From Leptospiraceae bacterium (GTDB lineage: Bacteria > Spirochaetota > Leptospiria > Leptospirales > Leptospiraceae), in the NCBI GenBank assembly GCA_016708435.1, contig JADJFV010000004.1, forward strand, positions 124,001 through 188,000: a DNA stretch of 64,000 bases. The letters run 5' to 3'. The notes beneath the pieces were generated by a model. That model was not told the origin of the DNA and searched no databases. It saw nothing but the letters and a program-made list of their open reading frames with translations. Both the position numbers and the translations under genes were made by a program. Below are positions 1 to 8,813 of the stretch, piece after piece (positions within the stretch are counted from its first letter, which is position 1; every line of letters starts with the position of its first letter).

Positions 1-3000
1 ATTCGTGAGTTCGAAGGATTTGAAGATTATGTATTTGCCAATGGAAGACTCAAAGAGGGAACTCGCAAATTAGCGTCTACTCGCAATTATTCAGACGATG
101 AATACGAAGACCAGGAAGGAAATGCGAATGCAGGAAATCCAAGCATTAAGTCACAGGATTTGTCTTTAGATAAATTAGGGGCAGCTAAAGCGGATATTAA
201 AGATATACCGCAAAAGGATAGCCCACAGGAAGTAGTGACAGAATTAGAATACAGAGATCCAGTCGGTGAAATTCAAACTGTTTCAACCACAATTCCAATC
301 TACCCGGGAAGATATTTAGTTGGTTTAAAATCGGAAGGCTGGGCTGCAACAAAAGACGGAGTAAAGATATTTGCCGCTGTTGTGGATAATACTGGTAAGC
401 CAAAAGCTGGTGTAGATGTATCGATTGATTTACTAGGACGTAAAACAATCACTCATAGAAAAAGACTCGTAGGTGGATTTTATTCCTACGATTCAGTAGA
501 AGAAGTTACAAAACATACAACTTTCTGTAAAGGTAAGACTGACGCAAAAGGTCTATTGGTCTGTAAAAAAGAATCTCCCATTACAGGAGAAGTAATCTTT
601 CAAGCCTCCATTGAAGACAGTGCGGGTAATGATGTGTTTGCTTACAGGGAAGTATATGTAACAGGGAAAGATTCCTGGTTTAATGTTTCCGATCACGATA
701 GAATGGATATTATTCCTGAAAAGAAAGTCTATGAATCCGGTGAGACTGCAAAGTTTCAAATTCGTATGCCATTTAAAAATGCGACGGCACTCGTCAGTGT
801 AGATAGAGAAGGCGTGATTGATTATTATATCAAACAAATCAGCTCTTCTAATCCTACTATCGAAGTTCCGGTTAAGGCAAATTATGCGCCAAATGTATTT
901 GTCTCAGTCCTCGCTGTGCGCGGAAGAGTTGGGGAAATTAAACCAACTGCGATGGTAGATTTGGGTAGACCATCTTACCGTTTTGGAATTGCTGCTATTA
1001 AAGTAGGTTGGAAGTCTCATGAACTAAAAGTAAGTGTGAAGACAGATAGACCTATGTTTAAAATCAGAGAAAAGGCAACCGTTACGATTAACGTTAAACC
1101 TGCGGATGGAAGTCCATTACCGGTTAACAGTGATGTTGCGCTAGTGGCTGTAGATGAAGGACTCTTAGAGCTAATGCCAAACAATACATGGGAGCTTTTA
1201 CGTGCTATGATGAATGAGCGCGGTCTTGAAGTAAATACCTCTACTGCGCAAATGCAAGTCGTGGGTAGACGACATTACGGCTTAAAAGCATTACCCCCCG
1301 GAGGCGGTGGAGGAAAAGATTCTAGCAGAGAATTATTCGACACACTTCTTCTTTGGAAAGGGAGTGTAAAATTAAATGCCTCCGGACAAGCAGAAGTGCA
1401 AGTTCCTTTAAATGATTCCCTTACAAGATTTAAGATTATAGCCATTGCAACAGGTGGAGAAAAATACTTTGGAACAGGAAGCACATCGATTCGAACAACA
1501 CAGGACTTGATGTTACTCCCCGGCTTACCGCAATTAGCCCGTGAAGGAGATTTGTTTAATCCTTCCTTTACAGTGCGCAATGCTACTGAGAAAGCAATGA
1601 AAGTAGAAGTTGCCGGAACTGTAATTGGGTTACCTGAAAAAATAGAAGCAAAGTCCATTTCATTAGAAGCAGGCGAAGCAAAAGAAGTTTCCTGGTCGAT
1701 TAAAATTCCATTTGGGGTAGAGAAGCTTGTCTATGAATTTTCTGCTAAATCAGAAAGCGGCACAATGGACAAAGTGAAATTCACGCAGAAGATTGTGCAA
1801 GCAATTCCTGTTCGAGTGCAACAGGGAACTCTACTACAACTAGAAAATGAATATGCAATGACAGTAGAGAAACCATCCGAGGCACTTCCCGGTAGAGGTG
1901 GGGTTAATGTAGTGTATTCGAAGAGTCTCTTGGAAAGTCTAACAGGAATCCAAGACTATATGAAAAAATATCCTTACACCTGCCTCGAACAACAAACTTC
2001 AAAATTGATTGTATCTAGAGACAAGCAGGGCTGGCAAAATTTAATGAATGCATTGCCATCTTACTTGGATAGTGATGGACTTGCAAAATTCTTTCCAAGT
2101 AGTTTATACGGCAATCCAACATTAACCGCTTATCTACTTGCTATCTCCAATGAAGCAGGACTAGAAATTCCCGCTGAGAGTAAAGACTTTATGCTTACCG
2201 GACTCAACAGTTTTGTAGAAGGAACACTCTATCGAGAAAGTTCTCTGCCTACTCCTGATTTAACGATTCGAAAGTTAAATGCAATCGAAGCACTTGCCCG
2301 TTACGGAAAAGCAAAGCCCGAACATCTAACAACTCTTTCCATTCAGCCAAACTTACTTCCTACATCGGCTGTGCTTGATTGGTGGGGTATTTTGTATAAA
2401 CTACAAAGCATTCCAAAACGAAATGAGCATATTACACAGGTAGAGCAGATACTCAGGAGTAGACTCAACTTGCAGGGAACTACCATGAAATTCACAACAG
2501 AGGATAATGATTCTCTCTGGTGGCTAATGGTATCTTCCGATCAAAATGCAGTAAGACTTTTACTGAACCTCGTCAACTTAAAAAAATGGAAAGAAGATGT
2601 TCCTCGAATTGTAAGAGGAGCAATCTCTAGACAGAGAAAAGGAACCTGGGATATAACCACTGCAAACGCCTGGGGATTTATTGCATTTGATAAATTCTCT
2701 AAGGAATACGAGAAAGAGCCTGTAGCAGGAGAAAGCTTTGGAGTGCTAAACGAAGAAACAAAGTCTACTGACTGGAAGACAAATCCAAAAGGGGCTACTC
2801 TTGGTTTTGCGTGGAGTGATACAGCAAAAGAATTAAAACTCAGCCACAAAGGAACAGGTAAGCCCTGGGCAACTATCCAAAGCACTGCTGCTGTTGCTCT
2901 TAAGTCTCCTGTTTCCAATGGTTATACAATCGAAAAAACAATCACTCCTTTAGAAAAGAGAGGCATATTAGGATTTGGCGGTGGAATTAAACGCGGTGAC

Positions 3001-3354
3001 TTAGTGCGCGTAACGTTAAAAATAAAAGCAGACGCAGACATGACCTGGGTAGTTGTCAATGATCCAATACCTACAGGTGCTTCAATCTTAGGTGGTGGCG
3101 GCTTACGGGATTCTGCCAGTGCTACTATGGGCGAAAAGAAATCGGGCTGGTCTTATCCTACTTTCGAAGAGAGATCCTTTGAATCCTACCGAGCGTATTA
3201 CGAGTATTTGCCGGAAGGAGAGATGACAATCGAATACACCATTCGCTTAAACCAAGACGGCAAATTCAGCTTACCCGCAACACGCGTAGAAGCTATGTAT
3301 TCTCCTGATATGTATGGCGAGTTTCCGAACGCGGTCGTGGAGATTGAGAAGTAA
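1..3354 (+). CDS. Bacterial alpha-2-macroglobulin family protein, 5' part outside window
   Basis: The frame is open from the first base of the window, so the gene starts upstream and only about 1117 C-terminal residues are seen. The visible part has macroglobulin-like beta-domains, a Gly-rich bait-like stretch around nt 1294-1318, and the thioester motif CLEQ at nt 1981-1992, the same tetrapeptide as in E. coli YfhM (ECAM). After it comes a helical thioester-domain region and a C-terminal receptor-binding-like beta-domain ending at 3354. Such proteins trap attacking proteases in the periplasm by covalent linkage through the thioester, and are often encoded beside a PBP1C gene; that neighbour would lie outside the window. 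Family call is firm; protease-trap function is inferred from the family. Confidence 0.9.
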   Translation: MREFEGFEDYVFANGRLKEGTRKLASTRNYSDDEYEDQEGNANAGNPSIKSQDLSLDKLGAAKADIKDIPQKDSPQEVVTELEYRDPVGEIQTVSTTIPIYPGRYLVGLKSEGWAATKDGVKIFAAVVDNTGKPKAGVDVSIDLLGRKTITHRKRLVGGFYSYDSVEEVTKHTTFCKGKTDAKGLLVCKKESPITGEVIFQASIEDSAGNDVFAYREVYVTGKDSWFNVSDHDRMDIIPEKKVYESGETAKFQIRMPFKNATALVSVDREGVIDYYIKQISSSNPTIEVPVKANYAPNVFVSVLAVRGRVGEIKPTAMVDLGRPSYRFGIAAIKVGWKSHELKVSVKTDRPMFKIREKATVTINVKPADGSPLPVNSDVALVAVDEGLLELMPNNTWELLRAMMNERGLEVNTSTAQMQVVGRRHYGLKALPPGGGGGKDSSRELFDTLLLWKGSVKLNASGQAEVQVPLNDSLTRFKIIAIATGGEKYFGTGSTSIRTTQDLMLLPGLPQLAREGDLFNPSFTVRNATEKAMKVEVAGTVIGLPEKIEAKSISLEAGEAKEVSWSIKIPFGVEKLVYEFSAKSESGTMDKVKFTQKIVQAIPVRVQQGTLLQLENEYAMTVEKPSEALPGRGGVNVVYSKSLLESLTGIQDYMKKYPYTCLEQQTSKLIVSRDKQGWQNLMNALPSYLDSDGLAKFFPSSLYGNPTLTAYLLAISNEAGLEIPAESKDFMLTGLNSFVEGTLYRESSLPTPDLTIRKLNAIEALARYGKAKPEHLTTLSIQPNLLPTSAVLDWWGILYKLQSIPKRNEHITQVEQILRSRLNLQGTTMKFTTEDNDSLWWLMVSSDQNAVRLLLNLVNLKKWKEDVPRIVRGAISRQRKGTWDITTANAWGFIAFDKFSKEYEKEPVAGESFGVLNEETKSTDWKTNPKGATLGFAWSDTAKELKLSHKGTGKPWATIQSTAAVALKSPVSNGYTIEKTITPLEKRGILGFGGGIKRGDLVRVTLKIKADADMTWVVVNDPIPTGASILGGGGLRDSASATMGEKKSGWSYPTFEERSFESYRAYYEYLPEGEMTIEYTIRLNQDGKFSLPATRVEAMYSPDMYGEFPNAVVEIEK

Positions 3355-3543
3355 GGATTTGCCACCGAGGCACGGATGGGTGATAGGGGATATGGATTAG
3401 AACATTACCCCTGTCACCGCCGAAATCTCGCTTTAATTTGTGGGATAGAATGTAGTAAGGCTTGATACTAGTAGGAGTTCCTTTTTCTAAATTTTTAAAA
3501 CCTAGTCATGCAGTAACAATCCTCTTTCGAAACAAAGAGTCTA

Positions 3544-3571
3544 TTGTCTTTCTTTATTAATTGACTATAAT
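3544..3571 (+). promoter_or_regulatory. Candidate sigma-70 promoter for the P450-lipoxygenase operon
   Basis: TTGTCT at 3544-3549 and a perfect TATAAT at 3566-3571 are separated by 16 bp, about 40 bp before the P450 start codon. The intergenic stretch 3355-3611 shows no gene. Prediction from sequence only. Confidence 0.4.
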
Positions 3572-3611
3572 ATAGATTCTCTAAATAGTATTTTTTTATA
3601 AATGAGGTGAA

Positions 3612-5027
3612 ATGAGTTTGTTAAAGAAATTGTTCGCATTTTTTAATAGAAATAAAATTAGTAAGTTCGCTTCCTACCCTGGACCGACTCCAAAATTTCC
3701 GCTTGGTAATTTAGACTTACTTCTTGGACAAAATCCTTGGGAGGCTACTTCTGGATTAGCGCACAATTATGGCAATATCTATGTTTTGTGGTTTGGATCC
3801 ACTCCGCAGTTGGTTGTAAATTCGCCTGATTTTTTTCGAGAAATCTTAGATACTAAATGGCAGGATTATCATAAGGATTCTCCTTTGAAACAATTAACTC
3901 CAGTCATAACTAAATATACACCCTTCCTAGCGAATCAACCACAATGGAAAAATATGCGCACAAACAATCCATTTAGCGCTCCTTGGTTTGAAGATTGGCT
4001 TAAGAAACAACCTGAAATTATAAGTGCAGGAATGCAAATAACAGTATCAGAATTGGCTACTAAATCATTAGCGCAAAATATTGATTTAACGAAAGATTTA
4101 CAAAGAGTTTCATTTGATTCTTTTTCTTTATCAGTTGCAGGAAAGTATTTACCGGATTATGCTTATAAACTTTTTGTTTCTCTTGGAAAGACTGGATCTA
4201 AAAGACTTGTCAATCCGTTTATATTGTCGTTCGTTTTAAATCCTTTTTTCTATTTGAAACGAAAATTCTGGCTTGGATACTTTGAAAAATTAATCACTAC
4301 TGCGGAAAATGCACCTAATGCGCTTGCAACGGACTTAATTCAGTGGACTTCTCAAAAAGGGGCAACGATTTCAGATGTTTCCCTGATCGCTAATACGGCG
4401 AATGTTTTTTACGGTGGCGTATACTCGGTTACTAGTAATTTTGCGACCGTGGTTTGGTTTTTGAGTCAGCCGGAAAACAAAAAATATGAAGAAAAATTAA
4501 AGAGAGAAGTGAAGTCTGTTTTAAAAAACAAGCAAGTTTTTTCCAATGCTGATTTAGAAAAGATGGAATTTTTAGATAAGGTAATTCGAGAGGCAATGCG
4601 ACTCTTGCCGCCGGTTCCTTTTTATAGTAGAAATAGCTCTGAGACTCAGGTTGTATTCTTAAAGGATAAGGTTAAAAATAAGGAATACAAAATTCCGACG
4701 AATACCCCGATTATCCTCTCCAATTATTTTTTACATAGAACTGAAGAGCACTGGAAAGATGCTTTAGACTTTAATCCTGAGAGATGGACTGCCGAAGTAA
4801 TAAAAAATAATCCTTATGGCAGTGATTACTTTTTCCCTTTTGGGAGAGGACCGCGAAGTTGTATGGGTATGCCTTACGCTCTTATCTTTTTACGAACCGC
4901 GATCGCTTCCTTTTACGCAAAGGCGAGATTTGAACCATCGAATGAAGGTAAATACGAACAAGCATTTTTCTTCGGTGTGATGATGCCCAAAGGTTTGAAG
5001 GGCAAAGTGGTCTTAGACCCAAACTAA
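3612..5027 (+). CDS. Cytochrome P450
   Basis: A 471-residue heme-thiolate monooxygenase-type protein. The K-helix ExxR motif is EAMR at residues 327-330, and the heme loop FGRGPRSCMG has the axial Cys at residue 417. An I-helix-like segment with GGVYSVTS lies near residue 270, lacking the usual acid-Thr pair (AGxDT), which is normally needed for O2 activation. This may point to peroxide- or hydroperoxide-using chemistry, as in P450s acting on lipid hydroperoxides, but that is inference. A GAGG ribosome site precedes the ATG. Only 28 bp separate it from the lipoxygenase gene downstream, so the two are very likely co-transcribed and may act in series on fatty acids. No membrane anchor or redox partner gene is seen nearby. 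Confidence 0.93.
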   Translation: MSLLKKLFAFFNRNKISKFASYPGPTPKFPLGNLDLLLGQNPWEATSGLAHNYGNIYVLWFGSTPQLVVNSPDFFREILDTKWQDYHKDSPLKQLTPVITKYTPFLANQPQWKNMRTNNPFSAPWFEDWLKKQPEIISAGMQITVSELATKSLAQNIDLTKDLQRVSFDSFSLSVAGKYLPDYAYKLFVSLGKTGSKRLVNPFILSFVLNPFFYLKRKFWLGYFEKLITTAENAPNALATDLIQWTSQKGATISDVSLIANTANVFYGGVYSVTSNFATVVWFLSQPENKKYEEKLKREVKSVLKNKQVFSNADLEKMEFLDKVIREAMRLLPPVPFYSRNSSETQVVFLKDKVKNKEYKIPTNTPIILSNYFLHRTEEHWKDALDFNPERWTAEVIKNNPYGSDYFFPFGRGPRSCMGMPYALIFLRTAIASFYAKARFEPSNEGKYEQAFFFGVMMPKGLKGKVVLDPN

Positions 5028-5055
5028 AAGGAAATTTTTAATAAAGGGAAAAAAT

Positions 5056-6765
5056 ATGTGGCTAACAAAAATTTGTCTTCCTCAATATGATAAAAATTTA
5101 CAGTGTAGAAATGAGAAATTAGAAAACAAAAGAAATCAATACAGATTTAATCATAACATCATTGCACCTTTAGGTATTGTGGATGGTCTACCCAATAAAG
5201 AAATTCCTTCTCTTGTTTGGGTGTTTAAACTTTTACAAGTTGCTGTGGCTTTGGTTAAAAATGCATTAGCCGCTCGCGAGAGGACTGCTTGGAATTTTAA
5301 AAAGTATTTTTTGCCTGAAGTGTTTAGAATTAAAATGCTCATTCGTTTACTCGGCTTACTTTTCTCAGGAGATCCAACAAATTTCTTTGTCGCCGGCGGA
5401 ACTTATGTTGTCAAATTTTTAAAACCAGGCGAAGGAATTGACCTCCAAGAATACAATGATTTGTTCGCAAGTATTCCGATTCCAAAACAAGACTTGGATT
5501 TTCAAACAGATGAAAATTTTGCCATCATGCGAGTTGCCGGTTGGAATCCAGCCGTTATTGAAGGAGTAGGAGAATTACCTAAAAATATTCCTTTCACAGA
5601 TAAACTCTTTAAAGCTATACCGGGATTTAAGGATGATTCCTTAGCGCTCGCTATTAAAGAAAAGAGACTGTATATTGCTGACTATAAAGCACTGGCAAGT
5701 CTTGAAAATGGATACCAGCCAAACGGGGAAAAGTATTGTTATGCGCCAATCGCACTTTTCGCAGTGGATAAAAAGGAAAAAAAATTAATGCCTATTGCGA
5801 TTCAGTGTGGTCAGGATCCGAGGGAATATCCAATCTTTACCCCTAAATCATCTGAATGGTCTTGGAAAATGGCAAAGACCGTTGTAAATTCTGCTGACGG
5901 AAATCACCATGAACTAGTTACTCATTTGTCGAGGACTCATCTTTACTTAGAACCGTTTGTTGTAGCAACATACAGACAGTTATCCGCTCTACATCCTTTG
6001 TATCGTCTTTTAGTCCCTCATTTTAAAGGAACGATTTTTATAAACTATCTAGCCAAAGCAAAACTAATAGCTCCCGGTGGTGGAGTGGATTATTTGCTTT
6101 CTGGGACCATTGAGTCAGATGCAGGTGTAGCAATTCAATCTGTATTAGATCTGAAATTTAATGAATCCTTTTTTCCTGCCTCCTTGAAAAAAAGGAATGT
6201 AATGGATATTAGCTCCTTAGAATACTATCCATACAGAGATGATGGATTGCTTGTTTGGAACGCGATTGAAAACTGGGTTCGATCTTATTTAAAAAAATTC
6301 TACAAGACGAAAGAAGAGATTTTGGAAGATTTTGAATTACAACTCTGGGCGAAAGAAATTTCTTCCGTTACAGGTGGAAGAGTGAAAGACTTTGGGGAGG
6401 ATGGGAATGGCAAACTAGAAACCTTTGAGTATTTAGTATTAACTGCTACACAAATTATTTTTACTGCGAGTGCTGGGCATTCCTCTGTAAATTTTCCACA
6501 AAAAGAATTAATGCTGTATGCCCCACAAGTTCCGCTTGCACTTTATGATGAAGCACCCTCTTCGAATAAAAAGTATACGGAAGAAGATTGGATTAAGATG
6601 TTACCTTCTTTAGATATTGCATCTTTACAGTTAAATATTGGTTATGTGCTCGGAGCAATCCACTTTACAAAATTAGGAGAATATCCAATGTTTTGGTTTA
6701 AAGGCTCGGTAGAAGAGAAAATGCTAGACGTATACCAAGAAGATTTGAAAAAGTGGAACAAATAA
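5056..6765 (+). CDS. Lipoxygenase family protein, reading frame broken just before the C-terminus
   Basis: A 569-residue frame matching the catalytic domain of lipoxygenases, without a PLAT domain, as in compact bacterial enzymes. The first two iron ligands are His285 and His290 in HHELVTHLSRTH, followed by the hallmark EPFVVATYRQLSALHP stretch. His475 and Asn479 (AGHSSVNF) match the third His and the Asn ligand. These enzymes insert O2 into polyunsaturated fatty acids to give hydroperoxides. The frame stops at 6763 before the conserved tail, but the tail is encoded in the -1 frame up to 6842 (separate entry). One extra A in the A5 run at 6748-6752 would restore a normal C-terminus. It follows the P450 by 28 bp, in the same transcript. 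Confidence 0.92.
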   Translation: MWLTKICLPQYDKNLQCRNEKLENKRNQYRFNHNIIAPLGIVDGLPNKEIPSLVWVFKLLQVAVALVKNALAARERTAWNFKKYFLPEVFRIKMLIRLLGLLFSGDPTNFFVAGGTYVVKFLKPGEGIDLQEYNDLFASIPIPKQDLDFQTDENFAIMRVAGWNPAVIEGVGELPKNIPFTDKLFKAIPGFKDDSLALAIKEKRLYIADYKALASLENGYQPNGEKYCYAPIALFAVDKKEKKLMPIAIQCGQDPREYPIFTPKSSEWSWKMAKTVVNSADGNHHELVTHLSRTHLYLEPFVVATYRQLSALHPLYRLLVPHFKGTIFINYLAKAKLIAPGGGVDYLLSGTIESDAGVAIQSVLDLKFNESFFPASLKKRNVMDISSLEYYPYRDDGLLVWNAIENWVRSYLKKFYKTKEEILEDFELQLWAKEISSVTGGRVKDFGEDGNGKLETFEYLVLTATQIIFTASAGHSSVNFPQKELMLYAPQVPLALYDEAPSSNKKYTEEDWIKMLPSLDIASLQLNIGYVLGAIHFTKLGEYPMFWFKGSVEEKMLDVYQEDLKKWNK

Positions 6766-6842
6766 TAAACTCAAAGAATAAGACTCGTTATCCGTATATG
6801 TTTATGCTTCCATCTCGTCTAACGCAATCAATTAACGTATGA
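6756..6842 (+). other. Out-of-frame C-terminal tail of the lipoxygenase
   Basis: Reading from 6756 gives EQIINSKNKT, then RYPYMFMLPSRLTQSINV, then TGA at 6840-6842. This fits the conserved lipoxygenase end (RN...PY.YL.PS....SI.I), where the carboxylate of the last residue, normally Ile, binds the iron; here it would be Val. It is one base out of frame with the main reading frame, so the gene carries either a real frameshift or a one-base consensus error. Confidence 0.75.
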
Positions 6843-6868
6843 AGCAATTGGACTAACAGGGCACAGCC

Positions 6869-8662
6869 TCATACTTTGAAAAATTCAATTTGTTTCATTA
6901 GCAATGCTGCATCGTCTTTCAACTCTAGAGATACATTCTGGAGATTCTTTGCAGACTGTGCGAGTTGTTCTGAACCACTGGAGAGTTTTTCGAGTTCATC
7001 ATTTGATTCTTCGATTGTGGATTTTTGTTCTTTTGTGGATTCACGAATTGCTATTGCTTGGTCTTTTAGTTGCAAGATGAATGTTTTGACTGTAGCGTGG
7101 AGCTTAAATTGTCTTCCTAGATTTTCGGAAATTAGTTTTATAGATTGGTCTGATTTTAAAGACGCATCTTGAATTTCTCGAAATCTCTCAGACACTTCCT
7201 TTATTTGTTCGTATCCATGTTTTATTTTTAAACTGAGGTGTTTTAATTTTTTAGAAATCATTGCAGAGTTTTCATTTGTATTTTCTCCGAGTTTGGAAAT
7301 TTCTCTTGCAACTACTTGAAATCCCTTACCTGATTCTCCTGCACGAGCCGATTCGATAGAGGCATTTAATGAGAGTAACCCTACTTGATCAGAAATTTCT
7401 GAAATCAATTGCGCATAATCAATAATAGCCTTAGATTCTTCTTGGATTTCAGAAATTGCATTTTCTGTGCTTAAGCCTAATCCCGATCCGACTTCAGCAA
7501 ATTGATTTGCCTTTTTAGAAAGGTTAGCGGATTCGCCTGCTTGCGTAAGACTACTTTGCATTTCCTTGTCCAAATCAAAAAGTGCGTTTACGCAAACTTC
7601 TGTAAGTTCTTTTTGAACTTCGGTATTTTTTTCTGTTTGAATGATTGCGGTTTGAAATTCTTCCATACTAGCTGAAAGCTCTTCTGCAAAGGTGGATTGA
7701 TTTTCAGCTTCTCCTGCAACTTGCGTCGCATTACTTTCTAGTGTGTGAGATAGTTCGTTCAATTTATTTGATGTAGATTTTAGGTGAGAGACAACTTCTA
7801 GAATCTTATCTCGCAGTTCATTAAAGTTAAGTGCTAAAACAAAACCTAATTCTTCGCTATCAACTAATGGCAAAGTATAAGCCAAGTTTCCGTTCTTTAA
7901 TTCCGACAATGCTTCCTTTACATTTTCTGTGTTTTTGCTAAGAATCTTTGCGAGTAAATTGGAGCAGATATAACTTATCGCAAGGGATTGTAGTCCGATG
8001 AGTCCTACCAAATAGTTGCGAAAAGGATCATCTGGATCGGTCAAGCTACCAAAGAAATACAATGCGATTAATACGCCTACTGGTAAAAACAAAATGGAAA
8101 AACTTGCGATACTCACTCTCTGAAATATTGTCACAGCGCGAATATGTTCTTTGTTCACAGGTATATTTCGAATAGCCGGTAACGTTAAAATTTTAGATAA
8201 AAATAAATCCGCCTGTGTTGAGTGAATCATATAGTTGATAGGGGCAAGAAATACAACTAATAGAAAGAATGTGGTTAATCCATATAAGCTGACAGGAACG
8301 AAAGAGTAGTAAACGGATAATGTTGTGATATCCCCTAAAATCCATTGTAGTTGGACAAGTATACCGCAATAGGCTGGAAATTTGAGTAATTGCTCTTTTG
8401 ATAAGCTCAAATCCCTAGGGTTACTTCCTTCTAAAACGGGTCGAAACATTGCGTAAAACATTTTGGTTCGTAAATAGGGAAAAATAACAAGGGTGATTGT
8501 GACTGCAGCGAGGAAACCCAAAAGAACCTGGTAGAATTTTTCATAATACATTTTTTGGGATAAAACCAAAAAGAAAACAGCAAGTGGAACACCACCTATG
8601 TAGTTTACAAATTCCATTCGAAGATTCAAATCTCGTATTTCTTTTTTTATAAGATTTTCCAT
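6869..8662 (-). CDS. Methyl-accepting chemotaxis-type receptor with a multi-pass membrane N-terminus
   Basis: 597 residues. The N-terminal 260 residues contain about six hydrophobic segments and no obvious periplasmic sensor domain. A HAMP-like stretch follows (around residues 250-300), then long coiled-coil helices. The signalling tip reads LLSLNASIESARAGESGKGF, a variant of the receptor hairpin that contacts CheA and CheW. No CheB/CheR pentapeptide is seen at the C-terminus. It is monocistronic and convergent with the P450-lipoxygenase operon (about 26 bp from the restored lipoxygenase stop). The ligand is unknown; it may sense membrane or cytoplasmic state. Confidence 0.85.
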   Translation of the reverse strand: MENLIKKEIRDLNLRMEFVNYIGGVPLAVFFLVLSQKMYYEKFYQVLLGFLAAVTITLVIFPYLRTKMFYAMFRPVLEGSNPRDLSLSKEQLLKFPAYCGILVQLQWILGDITTLSVYYSFVPVSLYGLTTFFLLVVFLAPINYMIHSTQADLFLSKILTLPAIRNIPVNKEHIRAVTIFQRVSIASFSILFLPVGVLIALYFFGSLTDPDDPFRNYLVGLIGLQSLAISYICSNLLAKILSKNTENVKEALSELKNGNLAYTLPLVDSEELGFVLALNFNELRDKILEVVSHLKSTSNKLNELSHTLESNATQVAGEAENQSTFAEELSASMEEFQTAIIQTEKNTEVQKELTEVCVNALFDLDKEMQSSLTQAGESANLSKKANQFAEVGSGLGLSTENAISEIQEESKAIIDYAQLISEISDQVGLLSLNASIESARAGESGKGFQVVAREISKLGENTNENSAMISKKLKHLSLKIKHGYEQIKEVSERFREIQDASLKSDQSIKLISENLGRQFKLHATVKTFILQLKDQAIAIRESTKEQKSTIEESNDELEKLSSGSEQLAQSAKNLQNVSLELKDDAALLMKQIEFFKV

Positions 8663-8813
8663 TAGATACCCTTTGGAAATTATGGAAATTATAAGGTATT
8701 AATGCAAGTAATTTATATAAAATAAGGTTGTAAATCGCAAATGTAAAAACTATATATTCCACACCACCGAATTTAATTGCGTGGGGAGCAATTTGACTTT
8801 GCGATAAAGTTCG

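Noticed and set aside
6741..6768. Programmed -1 frameshift in the lipoxygenase
   Set aside because: The run reads G AAA AAG, not a proper X XXY YYZ slippery site, and no clear downstream pseudoknot is seen; a one-base indel explains it better.
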